Positions 24,527 through 32,762 of a stretch of 64,000 nucleotides of DNA are shown piece after piece. Location of the stretch: the NCBI RefSeq assembly GCF_000230895.2, contig NC_016604.1, positions 1,550,001 through 1,614,000 of the forward strand, in the 5' to 3' direction. The translations under genes and the position numbers were made by a program. Numbering within the stretch: the stretch's first letter is position 1; the number at the start of each line of letters is the position of its first letter. The notes below the pieces were generated by a model. The model was not told the DNA's origin, ran no database searches, and worked only from the letters and a program-made list of their open reading frames with translations. The stretch is from Mycolicibacterium rhodesiae NBB3 (lineage in GTDB: Bacteria; Actinomycetota; Actinomycetes; Mycobacteriales; Mycobacteriaceae).

Positions 24527-27500
24527 GTGTTCGCCTGGTGGGGTCGGATGGTGTACCGGTACCGGTACGCCGTCATCGGCGTCATGGTTGCACTGTGTCT
24601 CAGTGGCGGCATCTACGGCATCAGCCTGGGTGAGCACGTTACGCAGAGCGGCTTTTATGACGAGGGCAGCCAGTCAGTACACGCGTCCGTCGTGGCCGAC
24701 AAGGCGTACGGGCGAGACCGCACCAGCCACGTCGTGGCGATCCTGACGCCGCCCGACGGCAAGAAGGTCGACGATCTCGCGTGGATGAAGAAGACCACCG
24801 ACGAACTGAACGACCTCGTTGCCGATCACCAGGACCAGATGGTCGGCTGGGTCGGCTGGCTGCGAGCACCCAACAGCGAAGATCCCACGGTCCAGCAGAT
24901 GAAGACCGCGGACATGTCGAAGACCTTCGTCAGCGTGCCGCTCAAGGGTGACGACGACGACACGATCCTGAAGAACTACCAGGCCATCCAGCCCGACCTG
25001 CAGAAGGTCAACGGCGGCAACATCCAGCTCGCCGGCCTCAACCCGCTCGCCAGCGAGCTCACCGGCACTATCGGCGAGGACCAGAAGCGCGCCGAGGTCG
25101 CGGCCATCCCGCTGGTATGTGTGGTGCTGTTCTTTGTGTTCGGCGGCGTGATCGCGGCGGCCCTTCCCGGCGTCATCGGCGGCCTGACCATCGCCGGCGC
25201 ACTGGGCATCATGCGGTTGCTCGCCGAGATCATGCCGGTGCACTTCTTCGCGCAACCCGTGGTCACGCTGATGGGGCTCGGCATCGCGGTGGACTACGGC
25301 CTGTTCATGGTCAGCCGCTTCCGAGAAGAGTTGGCGGAGGGCTACGACACCGAGGCGGCTGTGCGCCGCTCTGTGATGACGTCGGGCCGCACCATCATGT
25401 TCTCCGCGGTCATCCTCGTGGCGTCATCGGTGCCTCTGCTCCTGTTCCCGCAAGGCTTCCTGAAGTCGATCACCTACGCGATCATCGCGTCGGTGATGCT
25501 GGCGGCGATCCTGTCGATCACCGTGCTGCCCGCCGCGCTGGCCATCCTCGGTTCCCGAGTCGACGCGCTCGGCGTGCGCTGGCTGTTGAAGTTCGCGGAG
25601 CCGGACCCGGTGGTTTCCGACCCGAGCAATCCGCGCACCAACACGCTCGCGCTGGCCTCGATCCCCACCGGCCTGCTGGTCCCCCCGGTCGGCATCGCGT
25701 TGGGCCACCTCGCGCGCAAGCGGATCAGGCAGACCGGGGAGCAGGGTGCGCTGTACACGGTCATCGGTCTGACGTTGGGCTACGTCACGATGCTCGGTGG
25801 CCTCGCCCTGATCATCTCGGCGAACAAGGACGCTCTCGGAACGGCGCTGTACTGGGTGCTGCTCGGCATCGTGATCTTCGTCGCGGTGGTCGCCGCCGGG
25901 GTCGTGCTCGCGCGCTACATCCCGCTGGCTCGCACACCGATCGTGTGGTGGTTGAACTGGCTGGCGGAGAAGACCCAGAAGACCAAGACGCGCGCCGAGG
26001 TGGAGCGCGGATTCTGGGGCAAGCTCGTCAACGTCGTGATGAAGCGTCCCATCGCCTTCGCGGCACCCATCGCGATCGCGATGATCGTGCTGATCATCCC
26101 GCTCGGCCAGCTGGCGCTCGGCGGCATCAGCGAGAAGTACCTGCCGCCCGACAACGCGGTCCGAATCGCGCAGGAGGACTTCGACAAGACCTTCCCCGGC
26201 TTCCGCACCGAGCCGCTGACGCTGGTCATCGAGAACACCGACGGACAGCCGGTGACCGACCAGCAGGTCGCGGAGATCCGCAACAAGGCCCTGACCATCC
26301 CGGGCTTCATCGAGCCCGACGGCGACCCGTCGAAGATGTGGCAACCGCGCGGCGGCGAGTCGACCGATGACTCGGTACGCGTCATCCAGAACGGCCTCAT
26401 CGACCGCAACGACGCCGCGAAGAAGGTCGACGAGTTGCGATCGATCACCCCTCCCCGCGGCGTGACGATATCCGTCGGCGGCACACCGGCTTTGGAGCAG
26501 GACAGCATTCACAGCCTGTTCGACAGACTGCCGTTGATGGTGACCATCCTCATCGTCACCACCACGGTTCTGATGTTCCTGGCGTTCGGCTCGGTGGTGC
26601 TGCCGATCAAGGCCGCGGTGATGAGCGCACTGACCTTAGGCTCGACCATGGGCGTGTTGACGTGGATGTTCGTCGAAGGCCACGGCGCAGGGCTGATGAA
26701 CTACACGCCGCAGCCGCTGATGGCGCCGATGATCGGTCTGATCATCGCGGTGATCTGGGGTCTGTCCACCGACTACGAGGTATTCCTCGTCTCTCGCATG
26801 GTGGAGGCCCGCGAGCGCGGTATGTCCACGGCCGAGGCGATCCGTATCGGTACCGCCACCACCGGACGCCTGATCACCGGTGCTGCACTGGTGCTCGCTG
26901 TTGTGGCGGGCGCGTTCGTGTTCTCCGATCTGGTGATGATGAAGTACCTCGCGTTCGGTCTTCTCATCGCGCTGCTGCTCGACGCCACCATCGTCCGAAT
27001 GTTCCTGGTGCCGGCCATCATGAAGCTGCTCGGCGACGACTGCTGGTGGGCGCCGCGCTGGATGAAGCGCATTCAGGAGCGACTCGGTCTCGGCGAGACC
27101 GAACTGCCCGACGAGCGTAGGCGGCCGGCAGTCCGCGAAGCCGCCGAGAACCCCGAGGCGCTGGTCGGCGCCGGCGCACCCGTACCGCCGCCGGCGCGAC
27201 GACGCCCGCACGACCCGACCCATCCTGGGCCGGAGGGCGCGTCCCGTCCGGGAGCCGCCGCACGTGCCACCGCGCCACCCCGCGCGAACGGTCCCTCGAC
27301 CACGGGAACGACGCGCATGCCGGCCGGGCGTCCGCAGGCCGACGAACCGCAGACGACGCGGCTCTCGACCGCCAAGAACGCGGTGCGGAACGCCGTGCAC
27401 AACGCCGCGGCCGCGACGCGTGCAGCCGCCGGACCTCCAGCCCCGCCGGCGCGAGAGGAGCGCGAGATCGAGTCGTGGCTGGGCGAATTGCGCGGCACCG

Positions 27501-27886
27501 GGGCACCCGCTGGTCAACCGACGCCACCCCCGGCGGCGCGGCCCGCGGTTCGGGCTAAGCCGTCGGCCGAGCCCACCCGCGCAATGCCCGAACAACTGGG
27601 GACCCAGGCGGAAGACAGGGGAGGGCGACGGCGCCCGCCGCCTGCCGCTCCCGCGAACGAACCCCCGACGACGGCGATTCCGGCACTGGGGACCCCCGCG
27701 GAAGGCGGGGGAAAGGCGGAACCCGAAGAGGACGCCACGACCGCGATCCCAGCGCAAAGGCCGCAAGATCCCGAGACGGCGACCGACAAGCTCAACACCC
27801 GCGGGGAGGACGACCAGCCGAAGCGCCGCGGCGGCGGCACCGGCGTGAGCGCCGCGGACCTGCTGCGCCGCGAGGGCCGGACCTAG
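24527..27886 (+). CDS. mmpL3: MmpL3 trehalose monomycolate transporter with inserted membrane segment
   Basis: RND-type inner-membrane flippase/exporter of trehalose monomycolate, essential in mycobacteria and also implicated in heme uptake with Rv0203. GTG start at 24527 has AAGGAG 5 bp upstream. 1119 aa, against about 944 in M. tuberculosis and 1013 in M. smegmatis as I recall. The proton-relay Asp-Tyr pairs are GIAVDYGLF (D256) and STDYEVF (D749). In M. smegmatis the second pair is near 645, so about 104 residues are inserted between, in the loop after TM6 (see 25590-25940). The C-terminal tail of about 250 residues is Pro/Ala/Arg-rich with repeated TTAIPA and LGTP(Q)AE(D/G) units and probably cytoplasmic. 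Transcribed after trmB and the NYN gene. Confidence 0.95.
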   Translation: MFAWWGRMVYRYRYAVIGVMVALCLSGGIYGISLGEHVTQSGFYDEGSQSVHASVVADKAYGRDRTSHVVAILTPPDGKKVDDLAWMKKTTDELNDLVADHQDQMVGWVGWLRAPNSEDPTVQQMKTADMSKTFVSVPLKGDDDDTILKNYQAIQPDLQKVNGGNIQLAGLNPLASELTGTIGEDQKRAEVAAIPLVCVVLFFVFGGVIAAALPGVIGGLTIAGALGIMRLLAEIMPVHFFAQPVVTLMGLGIAVDYGLFMVSRFREELAEGYDTEAAVRRSVMTSGRTIMFSAVILVASSVPLLLFPQGFLKSITYAIIASVMLAAILSITVLPAALAILGSRVDALGVRWLLKFAEPDPVVSDPSNPRTNTLALASIPTGLLVPPVGIALGHLARKRIRQTGEQGALYTVIGLTLGYVTMLGGLALIISANKDALGTALYWVLLGIVIFVAVVAAGVVLARYIPLARTPIVWWLNWLAEKTQKTKTRAEVERGFWGKLVNVVMKRPIAFAAPIAIAMIVLIIPLGQLALGGISEKYLPPDNAVRIAQEDFDKTFPGFRTEPLTLVIENTDGQPVTDQQVAEIRNKALTIPGFIEPDGDPSKMWQPRGGESTDDSVRVIQNGLIDRNDAAKKVDELRSITPPRGVTISVGGTPALEQDSIHSLFDRLPLMVTILIVTTTVLMFLAFGSVVLPIKAAVMSALTLGSTMGVLTWMFVEGHGAGLMNYTPQPLMAPMIGLIIAVIWGLSTDYEVFLVSRMVEARERGMSTAEAIRIGTATTGRLITGAALVLAVVAGAFVFSDLVMMKYLAFGLLIALLLDATIVRMFLVPAIMKLLGDDCWWAPRWMKRIQERLGLGETELPDERRRPAVREAAENPEALVGAGAPVPPPARRRPHDPTHPGPEGASRPGAAARATAPPRANGPSTTGTTRMPAGRPQADEPQTTRLSTAKNAVRNAVHNAAAATRAAAGPPAPPAREEREIESWLGELRGTGAPAGQPTPPPAARPAVRAKPSAEPTRAMPEQLGTQAEDRGGRRRPPPAAPANEPPTTAIPALGTPAEGGGKAEPEEDATTAIPAQRPQDPETATDKLNTRGEDDQPKRRGGGTGVSAADLLRREGRT
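25590..25940 (+). other. DUF4190-like membrane insertion inside MmpL3
   Basis: Between LGVRWLLK and WWLNWLAEKTQKTKT, which read directly into each other in MmpL3 proteins I remember, lie about 115 extra residues. LALASIPTGLLVPPVGIALG then HLARKRIRQTGEQG and YTVIGLTLGYVTML follow the DUF4190 pattern (helix, G-H-x-A-x4-I-x3-G-x2-G, helix). A third hydrophobic stretch, ALYWVLLGIVIFVAVVAAG, follows. The frame is unbroken and base use is like the rest of the gene. DUF4190 assignment is by eye. Confidence 0.7.
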
Positions 27887-27917
27887 TTTCTTCGCTATCC
27901 GCCGGTTGTGACGTCAC

Positions 27918-27959
27918 GGCGCGTTTGCGGCTGAATCCTCTGCACACGGTTACAACTGG
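27918..27959. repeat. 42-bp direct repeat, copy A (3' flank of AbiEi/DUF559 gene)
   Basis: Ungapped match to 28842-28883 at 32 of 42 positions, starting GGCGCG and ending CGGTTACAAC then TGG. It holds the stop codon of the DUF559-like gene. A 10-bp palindrome GTGACGTCAC (27908-27917) adjoins it on the mmpL3 side. Together with copy B it brackets the gene. Confidence 0.65.
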
Positions 27960-28792
27960 CGGCGCGCAAAGGCGGCCGCGACCCTACCGATGACTCCACC
28001 CGCGGTGTCGCGCTTGGTGATACGGACGACGATCCAGCCGAGTTCGGTCAGTTCCTCATGCCGCCTGATGTCCTTGTTGAAGACGTCGGGGTCAGTTCGA
28101 TGGTGATCGCCCTCGTATTCAGCCGCCACCTTGATGTCTTCCCAACCCATGTCGAGTTCGGCGACGAGCGCACCGTAGGCGTCGTAAACGGGAATCTGCG
28201 TTGTCGGGCGCGGGAATCCGTTTCGAATGAGCAGCAAGCGCAGCCACGTTTCGCGTGGCGACTCCGCGCCGGGATCCACGAGATCTATGACTGTGCGTGC
28301 ATTCCGGATGCCGTGGCGGCCGCGATACCGATCCGCCAGCAGCCCGACGTCAGCCATCTTCAGTCGGGTCGCGCGAGCGAGCGCGTCGATCGCCGCGACG
28401 GCTGAGTCGACGGGACAGCGGCACCCGATGTCGAGCGCAGTTCTTGCCGGAGTCGTCACCCGCATGCCGTCGATCACGCAGATCTCGTCATCTTCGATGC
28501 TGTCTGCCCACGCGATGACTCCGGAAGTGCGCCTGCGATTGGTGTCGATGATCGCGGCGGGCAGGCACGGGTCGATCCAGCGGGCGCCGTGAAGTGCTGA
28601 TGCCGAGAACCCCGCGAGGATCCCCCGCCGCCGGGATCTCAGCCACGCTCCCCTGGCTCGGACCGCCGGCGTGACGCGCGAGTCCTTGTCTAGATAGACG
28701 TCCCTGTGCAGCGCGATGAAGTCTCGCCTCAGCGCGTGCCGAGTCAGTGCCCCGCTCGCGATCGCTTCGCTGCCGACAATGGGTTGACCCAT
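27950..28792 (-). CDS. AbiEi-like/DUF559 endonuclease-fold protein
   Basis: About 280 aa. N-terminal half (1-170) resembles the AbiEi-type antitoxin/transcriptional module (GALTRHALRRDF, RTSGVIAWADS, TTPARTALDIG). The C-terminal half has a DUF559/Vsr-like nuclease core: ELDMGWEDIKVAAEYEGDHH with acidic D and E, then LGWIVVRIT. A paralogue with the same motifs is at 56613-57524. The ATG at 28792 is preferred to the TTG at 28807 from the alignment with that paralogue. No AbiEii-type toxin lies beside it, so it is an orphan. Flanked by 42-bp direct repeats, which suggests insertion as a unit between mmpL3 and the AI-2E exporter gene. Confidence 0.75.
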   Translation of the reverse strand: MGQPIVGSEAIASGALTRHALRRDFIALHRDVYLDKDSRVTPAVRARGAWLRSRRRGILAGFSASALHGARWIDPCLPAAIIDTNRRRTSGVIAWADSIEDDEICVIDGMRVTTPARTALDIGCRCPVDSAVAAIDALARATRLKMADVGLLADRYRGRHGIRNARTVIDLVDPGAESPRETWLRLLLIRNGFPRPTTQIPVYDAYGALVAELDMGWEDIKVAAEYEGDHHRTDPDVFNKDIRRHEELTELGWIVVRITKRDTAGGVIGRVAAAFARRQL

Positions 28793-28832
28793 GGGCGGAT
28801 TTTGCAACTCTGTGCCGACACCCCAGCGGCCG

Positions 28833-28876
28833 TAACGCCATGGCGCGATTTCGGCCGAATTCCCGCCATGCGGTTA
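28833..28876. terminator. hairpin downstream of the AI-2E family gene
   Basis: TAACGCCATGGCG (28833-28845) pairs with CGCCATGCGGTTA (28864-28876) at 11 of 13 positions around an 18-base loop. It lies just after the stop of the AI-2E-family gene on the minus strand, before the DUF559-like gene. Probably a terminator separating the two; it overlaps repeat copy B. Confidence 0.5.
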
Positions 28877-28883
28877 CAACCGG
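28842..28883. repeat. 42-bp direct repeat, copy B (5' flank of AbiEi/DUF559 gene)
   Basis: Direct-orientation match of copy A at 27918-27959 (32 of 42 identical, no gaps). It lies between the stop of the AI-2E-family gene and the start of the DUF559-like gene. The shared stretch ends CGGTTACAAC followed by CGG here. Confidence 0.65.
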
Positions 28884-28884
28884 A

Positions 28885-30033
28885 TCAGTCCTTTTCCGCG
28901 TCCCCGATATCGTCGGCTTCGGCCGCGATGGGCGCCTCGTCGCCGGCGGCCTGCGCGGCCTCCTCGGCGGCGGAATCTCTGGCGAGCAGCACCCTCGTGG
29001 CGCTGTTGAGGAACGCCACCGCGGGCACCGCGAGCAACGCGCCGACGATGCCCGCCGTGACGCCGCCTGCTGCGATCGCCAACACGACGGCCAGCGGGTG
29101 GATCGACACGGCGCGCCCCATCACCAGCGGCTGTAGCACGTGTCCCTCGAGCTGTTGGACGGCAATGATCAGGCCGAGGGTGATCAACGCGAAGATCCAC
29201 CCCTTGGCGATCAGCGCGACGATGACCGCGAGGAATCCGGCGACCACCGCACCGACCAGCGGGATGAACGCGCCGAGGAAGACCAACGATGCCAACGGAA
29301 GCGCCAGCGGGATACCCATGATGGCCAGGCCGGTGCCGATGCCCACCGCGTCGACCAGCGCGACGAGGAACGTCGCGCGCATGTAGCCGCCCAGCGAGCG
29401 GAATCCCGCGCGGCCGGCATCGCGTACCCGGTCCTGAGCGTGCGAGGGGAAGACCTTGGTGACGAACCCGAAGATGTTGCGGCCGCCGTGTAACAGGAAG
29501 ATCAGCGTGAAGAACACGAGCAGTGCACCGGTGACGATCTCGGTGACCGTGCTCGCCGTCGACAGCGCCCCGCTGGTCACCTTCTCCTGATTGTTGCGCA
29601 GCGCCTCCAGTGCGCCTTCGCGAACCTCTTTGATCTGGCTGTCGCTGACATGAAGTGGGCCGTTGGACAGCCAGTTTCCGACACCTTCGATGCTGTGGCC
29701 GACCTGCTCGGCCAGTGCGGGCACACCGTCGATGAACTGGCTGACGACGAACGTGAGGATGCCGCCGACCACCGCGAAACCCGACAGCAGCATCATCGCC
29801 ACGGCGAGACCGCGCGGGACGCCGACGCGGTCGAGGAAGTCCACGGCGGGAATGAGCAGTGCGGCCACCATCGTCGCCAGCGCGACCGGCACGACGATCA
29901 CTTCGAGACGCATGACCACCCACAGCAGTGCGAAGACAGCGCCGAAGATGACGAGCAGGCGCCACGACCACGCGGCACCCTTGCGGACCAGCGGGCTCAC
30001 CGACTGGTCAGCATCAGAAAGACCAGCGGACAT
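28885..30033 (-). CDS. AI-2E family transporter/permease (Rv0205 homolog)
   Basis: 382 aa polytopic membrane protein of the AI-2E exporter (PerM-like) superfamily. Hydrophobic helices near residues 25-75, 80-100, 185-205 and 235-345; the family core [22 protein letters not shown] near 265 and the [11 protein letters not shown] motif near 315 are both present. The C-terminus is an acidic tail ([16 protein letters not shown]). Start ATG at 30033 ([10 protein letters not shown]). Divergent from the next membrane protein across 77 bp. Position next to mmpL3 matches Rv0205-Rv0206c, with the DUF559-like gene inserted between. Substrate unknown. Confidence 0.85.
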   Translation of the reverse strand: MSAGLSDADQSVSPLVRKGAAWSWRLLVIFGAVFALLWVVMRLEVIVVPVALATMVAALLIPAVDFLDRVGVPRGLAVAMMLLSGFAVVGGILTFVVSQFIDGVPALAEQVGHSIEGVGNWLSNGPLHVSDSQIKEVREGALEALRNNQEKVTSGALSTASTVTEIVTGALLVFFTLIFLLHGGRNIFGFVTKVFPSHAQDRVRDAGRAGFRSLGGYMRATFLVALVDAVGIGTGLAIMGIPLALPLASLVFLGAFIPLVGAVVAGFLAVIVALIAKGWIFALITLGLIIAVQQLEGHVLQPLVMGRAVSIHPLAVVLAIAAGGVTAGIVGALLAVPAVAFLNSATRVLLARDSAAEEAAQAAGDEAPIAAEADDIGDAEKD

Positions 30034-30110
30034 CCCGACAGCGTAACGGCCCGCCTCGCGGAGTCTGCGTATCTGAAGGAAACACTGCGGCACGCTTTAC
30101 CCTGTAGGGC

Positions 30111-31199
30111 GTGTCGCACGACGCGCCGGCGCGCGAGGCCCGCGGTCAGGACCGACCAGCGCGCGGAAAATACTGGTGGCTGCGGTGGGTGATCATCGCG
30201 GTCGCAGTCATCGTGCTGTCCGTCGAACTGACGTTGGTACGCGACCAGCTCGCCAACGCGTGGCGCAGCCTGTACTCCGCGAACTGGTGGTGGGTGCTCG
30301 CGGCGGCGGCAACTGCCATGGCTTCGATGCACTTCTTCGGAGACATCCAGCGCAAGCTGCTGCGCTCCGCGGGCGTGCGCGTACACCAGTGGCGGTCGCA
30401 GGCGGCGTTCTACGGAGGCAACTCGCTGAGCACCACGCTGCCCGGTGGCCCGGTGTTGTCGGCGACCTTCATCTACCGCCAGCAACGCATGTGGGGCGCG
30501 ACCCCGGTGGTCGCGTCATGGCAGTTGGTGATGTCGGGTGCACTTCAGGTCATCAGCCTGACGCTGCTCGGCTTGGGCAGCGCGTTTTTCCTTGGCGCCA
30601 AGCACAACCCGTTTTCGCTCGTCTTCACCCTCGCTGGGTTCATCATGCTGATCGTCCTCGCTCAGGCGGTCGCGTCCCGGCCCGACCTGCTCGACGGTGT
30701 CGGGGTTCGGGTGCTGTCGTGGGTCAACTATCTGCGCGCCAAGCCCTCGGACAGCGGGCTCGACAAGTGGCGCGCGACCCTGGCTCAGCTCGAGTCGGTC
30801 AACCTGTCCCGGCGCCAGATGGGCGTCGCGTTCCTGTGGTCGATGATGACGCTCGTCACCGGTGTGGCGACGCTGTTGTTCTCCTGCTTCGCCGCGGGCG
30901 GAAAGCCGTCGCTTCTCGGGGTGGTGGTCGCCTACGTCGCCGCCCGCGCCGTCGGTTCGATCCCACTAATGCCCGGCGGACTGTTGGTGGTCGAGGCGGT
31001 GCTGGTGCCGGGGCTGGTGTCCAGCGGAATGACCTTGGCCTCAGCGATTTCCGCGATGCTCATCTATCGGTTGATCAGCTGGATATTCATCGCCGTGATC
31101 GGATGGGTTCTGTTCTTCTTCATGTTCCGCACCGAGGCCGACGTCGACCCCGACGCCACGACGAACGGTGAGGGTGCATGCGAACCCGGGAAGTCATAG
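30111..31199 (+). CDS. lysylphosphatidylglycerol synthase-like/UPF0104 membrane protein (Rv0204c homolog)
   Basis: 362 aa with about seven to eight membrane segments, of the YbhN/UPF0104 family (flippase-like membrane domain of MprF). Signature elements include AFYGGNSLSTTLPGGPVLS near residue 100 and AVGSIPLMPGGLLVVEAVL near 282. The GTG at 30111 follows a TACCCT -10-like box by 7 bp, so the mRNA may be leaderless. Its 3' end overlaps the M23 lipoprotein gene by 22 bp, so these belong to one transcript. No catalytic domain is attached; it may move a lipid. Confidence 0.8.
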   Translation: MSHDAPAREARGQDRPARGKYWWLRWVIIAVAVIVLSVELTLVRDQLANAWRSLYSANWWWVLAAAATAMASMHFFGDIQRKLLRSAGVRVHQWRSQAAFYGGNSLSTTLPGGPVLSATFIYRQQRMWGATPVVASWQLVMSGALQVISLTLLGLGSAFFLGAKHNPFSLVFTLAGFIMLIVLAQAVASRPDLLDGVGVRVLSWVNYLRAKPSDSGLDKWRATLAQLESVNLSRRQMGVAFLWSMMTLVTGVATLLFSCFAAGGKPSLLGVVVAYVAARAVGSIPLMPGGLLVVEAVLVPGLVSSGMTLASAISAMLIYRLISWIFIAVIGWVLFFFMFRTEADVDPDATTNGEGACEPGKS

Positions 31200-32407
31200 C
31201 AGTCGCCGCGGCCGCGACCCTGGTCGCCGCCTGCTCGCCGTCGACACAATCCCCGGCTACTGAAACGCCCTCACCCCCAACGTCATCGGCGGCACCGGGT
31301 CCCATCCGCGGACCCCTACCATCGGTCGCCACACCTTTGGTCGCCAGCGTGCTGGCCCCACCGGTTCCGGTGCCTGCGACCGACGGTCGTGTTCACCTCG
31401 CCTACGAGGTCATCGTGACCAATGTGCTCGCTCAGGACGTGACGCTCAACTCGGTGGTCGTGCTGGACCGCGACGTGCCGCTGCTCCGACTGGCAGGCCG
31501 GCAACTCGCCGGCCAGACTCGCATCCTCGGAACTACCACGCCGACAACGAAAATCGGACCCGCGCAGTCGGCCGCCGTCTGGATGGACGTCGTCTTGGAC
31601 CAGGACGCGACGGTTCCTGAGCGGTTGATGCATTCGATAGGTCTTTCGCTACCTGACCCGAAGCCGCCGCTGTTCCCGGCGACCATGACGATCGACATCG
31701 CACCGACCGAGGTCGAGGCGCGCAAGCCGATCGTGATCTCACCACCGTTGTCGGGACCGGGGTGGCTGAACGGAGACGGTTGTTGCGGTACGAGCGCACA
31801 TCGGATGGCGCTCAACCCGATCGACGGCCAACTATGGGCCGCCGAGCGCTTTGCGATCGACTATCTACAGTTTCGGCCCGATGGTCGGCTTTCCTCCGGC
31901 GACCCGGCGAAGCTCGAAAGCTACGCCTACTTCGGCGCCGACATCCACGCCGTTTCCGACGGTCCGGTGGTAGCGGCCGTCGACGGTCTACCCCAGCAGA
32001 TCCCCGGTACGGGTCCCACCGGGCTGACGTTGGAACAGTACGCGGGAAACCACATCGTGCAGGATCTCGGCGACGGCAACTACGCGCTGTACGCCCACAT
32101 CAAGACCGGCGACGTCAAGGTGAAGGTCGGTGACCGGCTCACGACGGGTCAGGTCATCGGCGCGGTGGGCAACACCGGCAACTCCGACGCGCCCCATCTA
32201 CACTTCCATGTCATGAGTGCACCGGATCCCCTGCGCTCCAACGGATTACCGTTCGTTTTCACCAAGTTCCGCCTCGACTCCAGGGTCGAAGCGCTGTCGG
32301 ACGACCTGCTCACCGGTGCACCCGCACAGATGCAACCTGACTTCACCGCGCGTGATGAGAGTGACGTCATGCCACTAGAACTGGACGTGATGACGTATGC
32401 CCCCTGA
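31178..32407 (+). CDS. M23-family peptidase lipoprotein
   Basis: 409 aa. Signal peptide with lipobox LVAAC (Cys near 19) marks a lipoprotein; residues 22-50 are a Pro/Ser/Thr linker. A beta-rich middle domain spans 55-180. The C-terminal LytM/M23 zinc domain has AHRMALNPIDG (His and Asp ligands), GADIHAVSDG, LYAHIKTGDV and the HLHFH motif near 342, all needed residues present. It probably cleaves or recognises peptidoglycan in the periplasm. Overlaps the membrane protein before it and a DUF3054 gene after it, so a three-gene operon is likely. Confidence 0.85.
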   Translation: MRTREVIAVAAAATLVAACSPSTQSPATETPSPPTSSAAPGPIRGPLPSVATPLVASVLAPPVPVPATDGRVHLAYEVIVTNVLAQDVTLNSVVVLDRDVPLLRLAGRQLAGQTRILGTTTPTTKIGPAQSAAVWMDVVLDQDATVPERLMHSIGLSLPDPKPPLFPATMTIDIAPTEVEARKPIVISPPLSGPGWLNGDGCCGTSAHRMALNPIDGQLWAAERFAIDYLQFRPDGRLSSGDPAKLESYAYFGADIHAVSDGPVVAAVDGLPQQIPGTGPTGLTLEQYAGNHIVQDLGDGNYALYAHIKTGDVKVKVGDRLTTGQVIGAVGNTGNSDAPHLHFHVMSAPDPLRSNGLPFVFTKFRLDSRVEALSDDLLTGAPAQMQPDFTARDESDVMPLELDVMTYAP

Positions 32408-32762
32408 GGCACGGCCGGCATTGACCGCTCTCGCCACCGACATCGTCTGCATCGTCATCTTCTGCACGATCGGCCGGCGCAGCCATGCCGAAGGATTGAC
32501 GATTTCCGGTATCGCCGAGACCGCATGGCCGTTCCTGACAGGCACAGCCGCCGGCTGGCTGCTCGCCAGAGCGTGGCGCCGTCCGGCCGCCCTGCTGCCG
32601 ACCGGCGTGGTGATCTGGCTGTGCACCGTCGTGGCGGGAATGGCGTTGCGCAAGCTCACATCGGCGGGCGTGGCGCCGAGTTTCGTTGTCGTAGCTTCGC
32701 TTTCGACCGCCATTCTCCTACTCGGCTGGCGAGTCGGGGCCGGCCTGCTCGCCCGAAGCTGA
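32397..32762 (+). CDS. DUF3054 family membrane protein
   Basis: 121 aa with four predicted membrane helices (residues about 9-25, 42-58, 64-85, 93-113); the GRRSHAEGLTISGIAETAWPF element is the DUF3054 signature. It starts 11 bp inside the end of the M23 lipoprotein gene. Its 3' end overlaps the opposing histidine kinase gene by 45 bp. Function of the family is unknown. Confidence 0.8.
   Translation: MPPEARPALTALATDIVCIVIFCTIGRRSHAEGLTISGIAETAWPFLTGTAAGWLLARAWRRPAALLPTGVVIWLCTVVAGMALRKLTSAGVAPSFVVVASLSTAILLLGWRVGAGLLARS

Noticed and set aside
27595..27717. Repeated GC-rich blocks in the mmpL3 tail as a mobile or regulatory repeat
   Set aside because: The two similar 33-bp blocks (27595-27627, 27685-27717) are in frame and explained by low-complexity Pro/Ala-rich tail coding.
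27950..28792. Complete AbiE toxin-antitoxin pair
   Set aside because: Only the AbiEi-like module is present; neighbours on both sides are conserved housekeeping genes and no AbiEii nucleotidyltransferase is seen.
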